The notes beneath the pieces were generated by a model. That model had not been told where the DNA came from and made no database searches. It was given only the letters and a program-made list of their open reading frames with translations. Of a stretch of DNA of 36,984 bases, positions 10,010 to 20,954 are shown in pieces (within the stretch, counting starts at the first letter, position 1; every line of letters begins with the position of its first letter). Both the position numbers and the translations under genes were made by a program. This DNA comes from Psilocybe azurescens (taxonomy: Eukaryota > Basidiomycota > Agaricomycetes > Agaricales > Agrocybaceae). The stretch lies in NCBI GenBank assembly GCA_023853785.1, contig JAJIRX010000863.1, forward strand, positions 1 through 36,984, given 5' to 3'.

Positions 10010-11100
10010 TCAATTATATGACTTGGTGTGCAGGGGCGCCAAAGACGATGGCTCTGAGAATCTGGGGCGAAAAGGCTCTGAGTATCCTTTAACCGTTGAG
10101 AATTGGGGACTGAAAAGAAAGCAAGCAAACTGGAGAACTGAAATTTGGAGCAGGTGCCTGGGTTCGGATATGTTATCGACAAGCGTAAGATGAATCGTAA
10201 TTCCAAGTGTGAAATAGAAAAACGAATTACAAGAAAGCAAGAGAGCGGAAGAATAGACCACATGCGATGTCATTTCATGTAGAAACCGAAAGCTTCGACC
10301 GAGAAGCTTGCCTCTGATGCAAACTTTGAGCTAGGACGCGACGAAAGACATCCCATGATATACCACGAGGCACACGTCGACAGAGGCTTTGAAAGTCCGG
10401 GTGAAGGAGCTCTAGTTATCAATAAGGCTTGTTAGAAGTAAAAATCGGGAGAGTGAAACGAGAGATCACCAAATTTCAAGCAAACTTTCAATACTACCAA
10501 TTATAGACAACTATCGAGATGAGCATTAGAGGTGCATGAGCGAAGAGAGTATGACAGAGGTACATTGATGACCAGGGAGAGAACAATAGACGTTGGTTGT
10601 GATGGTATACCTGGTTTGATACATCAGATCCCATTTTCGTCTCCCTTTCATCTGATAATGCGGCGGCTTTCTGCGGGACATTAAGGTGATTAACGTCGTA
10701 GATAATATACCAAAGTCGTACAGACCTCAACTGTTTCCGTAGATCCTGCTTTGACCTCTTCTACAAGAGCATCGAGACTGGATGCCGATTTCATTGCCTC
10801 TTCCGGATACAAATTCATATCTTCGAATGACAGGGTAGTTCAGTAACGACTGGCAGCGGATGAGAAAATAAATATGAGAAACTACATGGAGGATAGAAGA
10901 CGAAGATGACCATGAGTTATTGGGATCACCAGGGCGCCCAGATAATCTTGGGGCGAAGATGGGATAAAAGAAACGAAATAAGGGTAAAAATAAAAAAAGA
11001 CTGAAAGGAAACCTACATGATATGCGATGAACTCGACAGAGATCTTCAGCAGTGGGTGGAACAGTTGATCGAGGGAGCTATGGAGTCACAAGTGTCGGGA
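10010..11100 (-). CDS. Possible multi-exon gene on - strand, copy 1, function unknown
   Basis: Splice-like borders conserved with copy 2 suggest several short exons. The clearest is 10611-10670, bounded by a cccgcag acceptor and a gtatacc donor. An upstream exon of about 110 nt (roughly 10728-10845) in copy 2 reads LLNYPVIRRYEFVSGRAMKS and then QDLRKQLR. Further possible exons lie leftwards to about 10010 and rightwards to about 11080. Phase is ambiguous for the 60 nt exon: it reads KAAALSD..ETKMGSDVSNQ in one frame and RRKWDLMYQT in another. The regions between hold AT/pyrimidine-rich intron-like DNA. No domain was recognised. The evidence is conservation of splice signals and open frames only. 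Confidence 0.3.
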
Positions 11101-11788
11101 AATGTATGATCGGTTGGGTGTTCGAACGGTCTGGGGCGAGCGGACAGCGAGAAGGCAGGTAATTAGTATGTAAGAAAAATGACGAAAAGAGCAAAGATAT
11201 CAAAAGGGAGGCCAGAAAGGATATATTAAAATAGCAAAATCGGTGACACAAAGGAAACGTGTAGAAAATGAACTTTGCTTCCAACGCATAGACTGCCCTG
11301 CTCAGCCACCCACCAAACCACGGACCAGACAGATAACAAGGAACGGAGGGTACCTGGTGGAAAGTAGCTGCACACGGCTCTTAGAGCTTAGAGCCGAGTG
11401 AGGTGGGGGTGTATACGATCTCTGCAGATCAACATATCATCGTCACTGCCATGGCTTCTTGCAGGCCAGGGCGTGAGTACTGAGGACTGAGGGGGCAGGA
11501 AGAGGGAGATGAGTGTCTGCGCAACACTGATAGGGTGCGAGTGCGACGACATTGCACAGATCTTGGCTGGTGCGGGTATGTGTCATGGGCGACGGTCATA
11601 ACAAACACGAGGTTCCGGTTGGGTTAGGGTTTTAAATGTTCCCACCTCTGTCGGACGGTCGGTGAGATTTGACCAATTTTGTTGTCTCGGACAGCCGCTA
11701 AGTTATCTTAGGATATAGCCTCACAACAGCCGCATGTACGCTGAGCGGTACAGCAGCTCAGCGCTTGTTGTCTCTTGTTTTGATCGAC
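11101..11788. other. Upstream region of the NLR gene, copy 1
   Basis: This covers the first exon area of the possible - strand gene and the promoter side of the NLR gene. It is well conserved with copy 2 (31500-32190), apart from small indels such as the loss of a few bases near 11610-11640. No clear TATA box was identified near the NLR start. Confidence 0.3.
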
Positions 11789-14700
11789 ATGGCAAAGGAT
11801 AATCCACAGAGTTCCAAGAAGTCCAAGTTCTTCAGCTGGCTTGGAAAGAGCCGGAGCCGGAGGCCAAGTACGAATCCCACCCAATCGACATCGTCTCTCC
11901 CTTTGGCCTCTTCAACAGCGCATTCTCGTGGTGAGACTGCTTTGGGTGAGCTCCCTATCATCTTCCCGTTCATATTCTAATCTAAACTCAATGTAGAGTC
12001 ATCTATTGCTACCATTCCAAGTCGTATGCGTCGAATAATCACCCTCGCAAACGGCGTACTTACCCCAATCCTAGGTCCTCGCACAGCGGCGTTATCTGAC
12101 GCACTACCACCAGCTAGTTTTTCAGTCGTTCAAGGTGATTGATTGTCTGAAGTTATCCCTATCGTCAAACTGATTGTCATCCATAGATGAACCCAAATCT
12201 TCAGCCCAGCAAGCCACAACCACGACTACCTCTCTCGATCAATCTCGTGGTGAGAAGACAGTTACATATTACATCAATCGGGTATTAACATTCCTTAACC
12301 TTCCTCAAGGACTAGTCAGCAACCCCCAGAGGACGGTCAGACAGCGCCGAAGACTGCATCAAGTACAAAAAGATGTCCTAGCGGTAACAGGAAGATCAAT
12401 CTTGACACTCGCAAAGAGGCTGCCAGAGATCGTGAGACGGAAACCCAGTCAAGATGGCTCTTGGACTTGTGAAGCTGATCATCGACATCCAAAAGGTGCG
12501 GCGTGGTTCTTCACGCTGCCCACTAACTGACTATTGCCTCAGGCCGTGGCAGAAAATATGGATGCCGTCGAACAAAGTCTAACTTGACAGCGCGTTCAGC
12601 TGGAGACAGTAGAGAAGGCACTGGGAGATTGGACACCAAAGACTCCCCAAGACGGCCAATGGATAGACCAGTTCAAATTGTACAGTTTACAGTCTTCCCC
12701 AGCGAGAGTAAATTGACAACCATATCATAATTTAGGACCCTTGAAAAGAATTGCACACATTGATCCAGCTGAGCAACGAGTGGCTCGTGAGGAAAGTTCG
12801 CGGACCATGAGGATGAGAAAACGCGTATCACGGGAATTTTCGAAGCGCATCAGAGAGGCTAGAGTGCAGTTTGAGGTGTGTACCGCCTCTTCCTTTTCGC
12901 ATCTCCCGTTTTATATCTCTCGTTTATTTAGCTGGCAATCGGGATTAGAGTCTTTAAGAGTGTGTACGACATGGAGAGGGCACTCAGGGTTCGTATATCG
13001 CTTGTTTGCGTGCATCTCATGACTCACGGTTCCGACAGAAACTCTTGTTCAATGGTCTCACACCCTCGAAGATTGCCGACCACAAATACCACTTAGAGAG
13101 CCAAGAAGAGCGGCGCGTACGGCGCGAGGTATGCACGCCAGGAACCCGTATCCGTATACTGGGCGATATCGTTACTTGGGCTAAGAATACCTCACCAGGC
13201 AGCCCAAATGTCTACTGGCTCTTTGGTCGGGCTGGGTCAGGAAAGACTACGATTGCCTATAGTGTTGCTCGTCGCTTGAGTTCGCTGGCGATCCCAACGA
13301 CACCATTATCTTGGGAGGGAATTTCTTCTGCTCGCGACAGTTCGAGGAGAGTCGACTGTCTAAATGTATCATTCGCACGGTCGTGCATCACCTCGCGCTC
13401 AAATGCAGGGCATTCGCTGACCAGCTCAGTGACTTCAACACTGTTAATCAGAATGTCCATGCTCAGCTCTGATCATCTGCTCATTGCACCCTGGCAGGCG
13501 TCCAAACCTGCTAGGTGCCATGATCCATCGAAATCCCCCCTACATTACCTTATTATCATTGATGCCCTGGACGAGATTGACGGGACAGGTGGATCCGAAG
13601 TTTTTACGAGAGCTCCTGGATGTTATCGACAAAAACGAAAACCGGCTACAAGGGCTCAAGTTCTTCGTCACGAGCCGGCCAGACCCGAACCTTGTCAGAC
13701 ATGTGGATTCTCTCAAGTCGAAGCAACTTTACCGTCTTGAGGAGGTACCCCCCGGACGAAGCGCAGGACGATATCAGATCATACCTGACGGCTGAACTCC
13801 CGCATTTTGCGGGGGGTGAAGAGATCGAAGGTCTTGTAGTGCTGACGGCCGGATTATTCATCTATGCCGCCACTGTTGTGAAGTACTTAGTAACACGTGG
13901 ACGGTCGGAGCAGCAGACTTTCTTGAAGACGCTTCTAGCTTCCTCCAACTCGTTTAACCTGCAACCGTTGTCAAATAGGATGCCTTTCACATTGCTCGAT
14001 ACGCTATATTCTCAAATCCTCAACGAAGCTTTTCGTGATTTCATCCCCGAAGAGAAAGAATGGAAGGACCGGTGCAGCATTCTACACACATTCCTCTGTA
14101 CCGCTGAGCGGACGTCAACCTCTGTTGTTGCTGACCTTCTCTTCACTTCGGACTACACTGACGTCAGCGGAAAAACTCCTCTCAGACCTCCATGCCGTGC
14201 TGTACCGGCGAAGATGGCCGAGTCCTGACTTACCACAAATCTTTTTCTGACTTCATATTTGATGAGACTCGTTCAGGCAACTTTTGGTGTGATCAAGCAA
14301 AGCACCATCGACTTCTCGCCGAGTCCTGCTTTCGGTCAATGAAGGACGGATTGCGCTTCAACATAGCAAATATCTCTTCATCATTTATGCTTGATGTAGA
14401 CAATCCCAGGCTTGCGGACGCCGTCAAAGAAAACATCCCTCTTGTCTTGAGCTATTCTTGCCGGAACTGGAGTTACCATCTCTCTGCAGCTGCACCGACG
14501 ATTCCAGATGGTCTGCATGACACCATATCAGATTTCCTGCAAATTCGTGCATTATTTGGGATCGAGGCGATGAACCTCCTTCGTTTGCGTGGCCTCTGCG
14601 ATTCGATGCTTCGAACAGCGCATGACTGGGTTATGAGTTCCCAAGTGAGTTTCATCTTGGTTAAATATCTTGCGACTGACTTACCGTGCCATTTAGGACA

Positions 14701-17379
14701 GCTTTTCATTAGCAGAAAACCTCAGTGAGGCCAGATCTTTTGCACTATATTTCAGTGGGAGAGCGGTGCTTCGTCGTCGACTCCGCATCTCTACATATCT
14801 GCACTAGCAACTTGGCCACGGAACTTGGAACCTTGTCGAGGTTGGAAGACCCACTTTCCAAGGATTCCTGGTTTCACCAGCGCCTCGCTGGGCGGCACAC
14901 TGTTGATGACTTTAAATGTGAATAGTCCAGTGTATGCAGTCGCAGTTTCGCCCGAATGGAAAACAAATTGTCTCTGGCTCGGAGGACAATTTGGTGCGGG
15001 TCTGGGATGGGTCGACGGGCGATGAATTGAAGGTGTTGAAGGGCCATACAAGTTGGGTCACATCGGTCTCATTTTAGCCAGATGGCAAACAGATTGTCTC
15101 TGGCTCTCACGACGAATCGGTGCGGGTCTGGGATGTGTCGACGGGCGACGAATTGAAGGTGTTGAGGGGCCATACAGATTTGGTCAGATCGGTCGCATTT
15201 TTGCCAGCTGGCAAACAGATTGTCTCTGGCTCTCACGACGAATCAATGCGGGTCTGGGATGTGTCGACGGGCGACGAATTGAAGGTGTTGAGGGGCCATA
15301 CAGATTCAGTCACATCAGTCGCATTTTAGCCAGATGGCAAACAGATTGTCTCTGGCTCAAACGACAAATCGGCAGCGGGTCTGGGATGTGTCGACGGGCA
15401 ATGAATTGAAGGTGTTGAAGGGCCATACAGATTGGGTCAGATCAGTCGCATTTTAGCCAGATGGCAAACAGATTGTCTCTGGCTCTCACGACGAATCAAT
15501 GCGGGTCTGGGATGTGTCGACGGGCGACGAATTGAAGGTGTTGAGGGGCCATACAGATTCAGTCACATCAGTCGCATTTTCGCCAGATGGCAAACAGATT
15601 GTCTCTGGCTCTCACGACGAATCAATGCGGGTCTGGGATGTGTCGACGGGCGACGAATTGAAGGTGTTGAGGGGCCATACAGATTCAGTCACATCAGTCG
15701 CATTTTCGCCAGATGGCAAACAGATTGTCTCTGGCTCTCACGACGAATCAATGCGGGTCTGGGATGTGTCGACGGGCGACGAATTGAAGGTGTTGAGGGG
15801 CCATACAGATTCAGTCACATCAGTCGCATTTTCGCCAGATGGCAAACAGATTGTCTCTGGCTCAAACGACAAATCGGCAGCGGGTCTGGGATGTGTCGAC
15901 GGGCAACGAATTGAAGGTGTTGGAGGGCCATACATATTCAGTCACATCGGTCGCATTTTCGCCAGATGGCAAACAGATTGTCTCTGGCTCGAACGACGAA
16001 TCGGTGCGGGTCTGGGATGTGTCAACGGGCGACGAATTGAAGGTGTTGAGGGCCATACACATTCAGTCACATCAGTCGCATTTTCGCCAGATGGCAAACA
16101 GATTGTCTCTGGCTCTCACGACAAATCGGTGCGGGTCTGGGATGTGTCGACGGGCGACGAATTGAAGGTGTTGAGGGGCCATACAGATTCAGTCACATCA
16201 GTTACATTTTCGCCAGATGGCAAACAGATTGTCTCTGGCTCTCACGACGAATCGGTGCGGGTCTGGGATGTGTCGACGGGCGATGAATTGAAGGTGTTGA
16301 AGGGCCATACAAGTTCGGTCAGATCGGTCGCATTTTCGCCAGATGGCAAACAGATTGTCTCTGGCTCTCACGACGAATCGGTGCGGGTCTGGGATGTGTC
16401 GACGGGCGACGAATTGAAGATGTTGAAGGGCCATACAAGTTCGGTCAGATCGGTCGCATTTTCGCCAGATGGCAAACAGATTGTCTCTGGCTCGAACGAC
16501 GAATCGGTGCGGGTCTGGGATGTGTCGACGGGCGACGAATTGAAGGTGTTGAGGGGCCATACATATTTGGTCACATCAGTCGCATTTTCGCCAGATGGCA
16601 AACAGATTGTCTCTGGCTCTCACGACGAATCAATGCGGGTCTGGGATGTGTCGACGGGCGACGAATTGAAGGTGTTGAGGGGCCATACAGATTCAGTCAC
16701 ATCAGTTGCATTTTCGCCAGATGGCAAACAGATTGTCTCTGGCTCTGACGACAAATCGGCGCGGGTCTGGGATGTGTCGACGGGCAACGAATTGAAGGTG
16801 TTGGAGGGCCATACATATTCAGTCACATCGGTCGCATTTTCGCCAGATGGCAAACAGATTGTCTCTGGCTCTCACGACGAATCGGTGCGGGTCTGGGATG
16901 TGTCGACGGGCGATGAATTGAAGGTGTTGGAGGGCCATACAGATTCGGTCACATCGGTCGCATTTTCGCCAGATGGCAAACAGATTGTCTCTAGCTCTCA
17001 CGACGAATCGGTGCGGGTCTGGGATGTGTCGACGGGCGACGGACTGAAGGTGTTGAAGGGCCATACAAGTTTGGTTGCATCGGTTGCATTTTCGCCAGAT
17101 GGCAAACAGATTGTCTCTGGCTCTTACGACAGTTCTGTGCGGGTTTGGGATTTTGGATCTCTGTACATCCGTGAGACAATATCCGATTTCAATCACTATG
17201 AAAAACACACTGGTTGGCTTCTCTCCCCTGGTCATCAACACCGTCTCATGTTTGTGTCCCCCGAGTTGCTGCTCCCTGATGCTTCCAATATTCTTACTAT
17301 ACCACGCTCTTCTTGTTCCTCTGTTGACTTTGTTCATGCAGCCCTTGGCCCTCAATGGAAGGAGTGTTATCATCTGTAG
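11789..17379 (+). CDS. NACHT-WD40 NLR (STAND) protein, copy 1, disrupted
   Basis: Fungal NLR-type proteins sense non-self or stress through a repeat domain and signal through a NACHT switch; Podospora HET-D/E/R are the studied relatives. The start is [17 protein letters not shown], a Lys/Ser-rich head with no HET domain seen. Introns at 11946-11996 and 12135-12186 are clean. A predicted helical region follows to about 13000. NACHT: the P-loop GRAGSGKTT is at 13225-13251 and the Walker B segment [14 protein letters not shown] at about 13552-13594. Then [14 protein letters not shown] and a helical linker lead to about 18 WD40 units (14925-17160) and a tail ending GPQWKECYHL. Breaks: loss of C after VARR (about 13274), TGA near 13470, an extra A at SEVF (about 13600), and TAG in WD repeats at 15075, 15327 and 15454. 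From 15499 to the stop, 626 codons are open. Family certain; functionality doubtful. Confidence 0.85.
14925..17160 (+). repeat. WD40-coding tandem array, about 18 units of 126 bp, copy 1
   Basis: The unit codes 42 residues, consensus [20 protein letters not shown] then [20 protein letters not shown]. From about 15508 to 17020 the spacing is 126 bp almost without exception, and blocks such as cagatggcaaacagattgtc are invariant across units. Variation is limited to a few codons: after HT (D/S/Y/H), the next residue (S/L/W), T/R/A before SV, H/N/D/Y before D, E/K/S after it, V/M/A, and the R/K/E before the Gly ending each unit. Three consecutive units near 15550-15900 are identical in protein. 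The first and last units are diverged, as is usual for arrays evolving by unequal exchange. Confidence 0.9.
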
Positions 17380-18850
17380 CATCCACTCATTTATTCTCTC
17401 CCTATACTATTATCATTGAAATAAAAATCTGATTTGTAATTCTGTGACAACACGTTCTACTTTCCTCCTTTGTGCATATCGGCCATGTTAAAATGCAGTG
17501 TAACATACCTTACATGTGACTTGAATACCTTCCCTACATTTTACTTGGCTTGATGGCCATTGCTTTGCATGGCGTGAACGAGTCCTTTTGTGGGACTGAT
17601 TTGAACCATCCTTGCTTACTTATGCTTATACTTTTTAGCATCAAAAATTTATAATTACATATACTGAACAATTCATGATGCACAATACCAAAAAATAGAG
17701 AAAAAGGAGCCATTTTACTATGTGGGGGCCATATTTTTACCATCCTGCCTCACATTTTATGGCTTCAAAAATCATAAGCTATATAATGAATGACCTGCTA
17801 TGCGCAATGCAAAACAACTGGAGAAAAGGGAGCTATTTTGTGATGACAGAGCCTGATTTTGCACTTTTTAGCACATTCATTACAATATTTGGCCTTTACA
17901 TTGAACATAAAAATATATAAAATTCAGATTAATGTTCATATGAGCTGTCTATATGAGAGTGCTAAAAATTAGATTTAACAAAGCTGCAGTTGTGAAGTTA
18001 TAAATGAAAAGTGTCAATTTACAAACACTGGTGATAGTACAATCAAAATGCTGGATGACAAATGCAACAGAATTCAGAATTCATGTCATGTTATCAAAGC
18101 GATGGAAGGAGTTGAGACTTGAGTGTGGTTCCACTTGCCCATCGAGTGTGGGAGATTGTGCCAAGTAAAACCAGGGCTTTGTAAGGCAAATAAAGCAAGA
18201 AAACTTAGGCAAAAATCATGTGCAGATTGCAATGAGTTTCCTTGATGAAGGACATGTGAGTACACCCAAATTTTTCTTCCTCAAACCACCTCCTCAGGAG
18301 GAATCCATAAAATTGCACCCACTCACCTCCCAATTATATTAGAATTTTCCTAATACTTTCAGTGTGTATCTGTGCATAGATACTTAAAGGTCTCCTTCTA
18401 GCCTCTTACTAGTGAGTCAACTATGCTACAACACATGCTCAAGGTGACTATATAGGCTAACCACAACATAACACATCTGGCTTCGTGTCTTAACTTCAAG
18501 TGGCATAAAATCACGTGACCTGAACCTTACATAGTCACTTTCACCCAACCACATGGAATCACGAGATTCTGGCTCCTCAAATCATCTGACTCGCCAATTA
18601 CAAAGTGTATCATTTGGCAAAAATAACTCAGGAGAAGCCGGTTTTACAAAAGCAATTCATGTTCACATCACGTTATTAAAGACAAAACAGGAAATATATT
18701 CACACAAAGATAGATTCTTGACATTGCGCCCTCGCTGGGTCCCTGTGTAAAAGAACGAGTCTTTACTTACATAAAGGACTCGTAATCAAAGACGCATCAG
18801 CATATATTTGGCAGCTTACCTGATGATTTTATCCTCTCGTATAAGTCATC
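17380..18850. other. AT-rich intergenic region
   Basis: No gene recognised. Short open frames (for example 18553-18750) have no recognisable motif and no neighbours in frame. The region contains an imperfect tandem pair (17641-17872) and a perfect small palindrome cctcctcaggagg (about 18287-18299). Base composition is visibly more AT-rich than in the duplicated blocks. Confidence 0.4.
17641..17872 (+). repeat. Imperfect 124 bp tandem pair
   Basis: Unit A from 17641 (tcaaaaatttataatta...) and unit B from 17765 (tcaaaaatcataagcta...) keep the order of several blocks: tcaaaaat, gcacaataccaaaa/gcgcaatgcaaaaca, gagaaaaaggagccatttt/gagaaaagggagctatttt. The word ctttttagca stands before A (17631-17640) and at the end of B. 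Diverged, probably old. Confidence 0.45.
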
Positions 18851-19960
18851 AAAGACCAACTTCTGTAGTTCTACAGGAAAGACACACATTCTTTGTGTGC
18901 GCCAATTTGTCAAATAACTTTAGATTGCTAGCTGCAGCGGTAGCGGATCTTCTGTTCGGACTGGGGTGAATTTATTGGCAAGATGTGTGCATAAATCTGC
19001 CCCGATTGTTTCGGAAATTGTTTTCAAAGGGTGCTGACAGGTCTTCAGATTCCGGATACACTCTTCATAACTGGCCAACATCTGGAAATTGTCGGCATTT
19101 AACGTGTCGACCGCTTGGATGATATCAGCGCCAGAGTACAGGTCGGCTGTGGTCAAGAACGTGTGGACCCCCTTTAGCTCAGCATTTCGTTCCTCCAGCA
19201 ATGTCACCATCTGGTCTACTTTGGATTCAGATGTGCATAGTTTTCTTTGAAAAAGGCGTTCTTTTGGTCCTTCATGTGGACATGTTCTCTGTATTCCCGT
19301 GTTTACTGTTGCGTGGCCTCTATCTGGCGACGTGCTTCTTGTATGTTTCTGTGCAAATAGTTGTTGTTGTTCTCGAGTACCTCATTTGTGGGTTTCAATT
19401 TCCCTTTTGTTGCATCCAGTTCATCCTTTGTCGAGTGCAATGACCTTTTCAATTGCTCCGACTTCCCGGGCCAATTTACAGGACTTCTCTACTTCATCTT
19501 CCCGCCTGAAGTCACTGCTGTCTTGCTTTGACCTGTCATTTACCTGGCCATCTTCAAGCGTTTTCTTTGACAGGGGTGTATGCTATGTTTGCGTTGGGCT
19601 CAGGATCTGAGGATTTGTCATATTGAACCCAAACATCCTGTCCTGGCTGTCTAGTCGGTTGTACGTCGCTGGGTTCCTGGCTGCTAGACTGCAAAACCGA
19701 GGTAACATTATTTATCATGGATGAGATCATTGAGCCGTCAGTTCTGTTCGTGGTGGTGGATACATGTTTCAAGATTTTATCTGAGTTTTGTAGGTTATTT
19801 TGATGTCTCAACACTTGTCGTACCCGATCACAAAAACTGATGATAGTTTCAAATATTTTTGAATCCAGACGTACTTTTCCAGCCAACTGCTCAGGATTCA
19901 GGGAAGCTCACAAACCAACTCTTTGACTAGTAATACCTGGGACGCCAGAGCGGCGTTGAG
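18840..19960 (-). pseudogene. Coiled-coil protein of unknown function, frameshifted
   Basis: Reading leftwards: a first block AGKVRLDSKIFETIISFCDR (about 19880-19820) with a Ser/Thr/Gln-rich continuation to YTPVKENA (19554). A heptad-rich stretch follows whose best reading, after a frame change, includes DELDATKGKL and LHRNIQEARRQIEATQQ (about 19320-19430). Next is VDQMVTLLEERNAELKGVHT with FLTTADLYSGADIIQAVDTL (about 19060-19215), then a terminal segment FPVELQKLVFDDLYERIKSS (about 18830-18890) ending at a gtaagc donor. The FLTTAD..SGADII..V..LNA motif occurs in many uncharacterised Agaricomycete proteins with a preceding coiled coil; I know no function. TGA after KENA at 19554, a stop after EATQQ and the frame changes show it is broken or mis-sequenced. 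The MITE at 19975 sits next to its 5' end. Confidence 0.45.
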
Positions 19961-19974
19961 AAACAGACGAGTTA

Positions 19975-20003
19975 CAGTGTAATACACTTCCTCGAGACAT
20001 GAG
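19975..20003 (+). repeat. MITE terminal inverted repeat, left
   Basis: Begins cagtgtaatacacttcct; inverted partner at 20624-20652 with two T/C differences. Confidence 0.7.
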
Positions 20004-20623
20004 AATGTATTTCTTGATTTATAAGCCCATCACTCAATAAATTCAGAAAAAATTGGATATTAGTTATGTATATACTCTGAAAAATAAGACTGTGAAAAAA
20101 ATTAGGAAGAATCCAGCGATTATACGTTCAAATACCCAGTTTAAAAGTGCATCCCATTTGTCATGGATTACAAGTCCTCGACACAACCGTGACATGCCTT
20201 TTGGGGCAGCTTCGGGGAAAGCCGTGTGTCACGCCTAACCGGAGTTTCGATGGCTGTGGTGAATTGCTGTCAACATTGATGTCACTCTCTCGGTGTTGCT
20301 CTCATTGTTGACTGAATTACGACCCTATTTTACCACGAAATACAATGAAATTTTTGAGCATAAGGATGAAATGCGTGCAGATATGCATTCCAGTTTTTAG
20401 ACAGAAATACCTACCCAAACGCCCTATAGATGTGGCCAAGCATTTGGTATGTGCAAAACTTGGCAGAATTTTTTGACAAAATCACCCACTCTCGGATGTG
20501 TTTTGCTTCCCATTGTCTATAAATTCCTATGAACACACATATATACAGAAAGAATCTTTGTACAGAATATTAGAGTAACAAGTGGTCTATATCTTTCAAT
20601 AATTCCATTTGTGTCGAGGAACC

Positions 20624-20652
20624 CTCGTGTCTCGAGGAGGTGTATTACACTG
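20624..20652 (-). repeat. MITE terminal inverted repeat, right
   Basis: On the - strand begins cagtgtaatacacctcct, pairing with 19975-20003. Confidence 0.7.
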
Positions 20653-20674
20653 TAGCAGTTATGACTTCGATATT

Positions 20675-20869
20675 TGTAACGTTTCTGCCTAAAATGGAAC
20701 ATGCCGGAATTGCACACGGCACAACCGTTGGACTATCTGTCCCCAGATAAGTCTGAACCAAGTCAGGCTTCGACGTTACAGCTCTCAGATCATCACACCC
20801 GTTACTCCAGTACATGTTTCCTGGGGCGGCCGTGGACTTATATAGTAGTGGGAAACCCAGACCGCTACA
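20675..20869 (-). repeat. TRIM LTR (3' LTR in element orientation)
   Basis: 195 bp; TATATAAG on the - strand at 20837-20844. About 98% identical to 20955-21149. Confidence 0.85.
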
Positions 20870-20954
20870 TACCCCCATCCTGATTGAGGCATGGGTCAAT
20901 CACAAACATTCTCGTTTGCCATGGTTCGAACGCATTCGCTCTTGTTCCACCAAA

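Larger units (their letters stand above)
4521..17379 (+). repeat. Large direct duplication, copy 1
   Basis: From ttaaccatcaactgcactcg at 4521 onward the sequence matches the region starting at 25027 gene by gene (Cdh1, pyrimidine-rich region, Kre9-like, micro-ORF, NLR). Offsets are about 20.5 kb: 20504 at the Cdh1 start codon and 20402 at the NLR start codon. Upstream of 4521 the similarity stops abruptly, only about 117 bp before the Cdh1 start codon. The right end cannot be fixed because copy 2 leaves the window; the NLR stop at 17379 is the last comparable landmark. Confidence 0.9.
19975..20652. mobile_element. 678 bp MITE with 29 bp terminal inverted repeats, TA target site
   Basis: The left end cagtgtaatacac... 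(19975-20003) is matched by the reverse complement of 20624-20652, with two mismatches in 29 bp. TA dinucleotides flank both ends (19973-19974 and 20653-20654). CAGTG ends with a TA target duplication point to the Tc1/mariner superfamily. The interior has only one short open frame (20053-20238) with no transposase motif, so the element is non-autonomous. hAT was considered because of the CAGTG end, but the 8 bp flanks do not match. Confidence 0.7.

Noticed and set aside
11789..13000. HET, Goodbye or patatin effector domain at the NLR N-terminus
   Set aside because: After removing the introns I see a Lys/Ser-rich head and predicted helices, but no motif of those effector domains.
14925..17160. 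CRISPR-like or satellite array because of regular near-identical repeats
   Set aside because: The 126 bp units are contiguous without spacers and translate to 42-residue WD40 repeats with the expected WD and GH positions.
16198..17382. Antisense proteins across the WD40 array
   Set aside because: They arise from stop-free frames of the repeated unit and have no independent start, motif or intron support.
19975..20652. hAT-type MITE
   Set aside because: CAGTG ends would fit, but the 8 bp flanks (acgagtta and tagcagtt) do not match; only TA is shared.
20900..20954. tRNA-like sequence (ggttcgaac followed by ttccacca) inside the TRIM
   Set aside because: The putative T-arm does not pair, and no acceptor, D-arm or anticodon arm fits. 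On the other strand the same bases form a plausible LTR primer-binding site.
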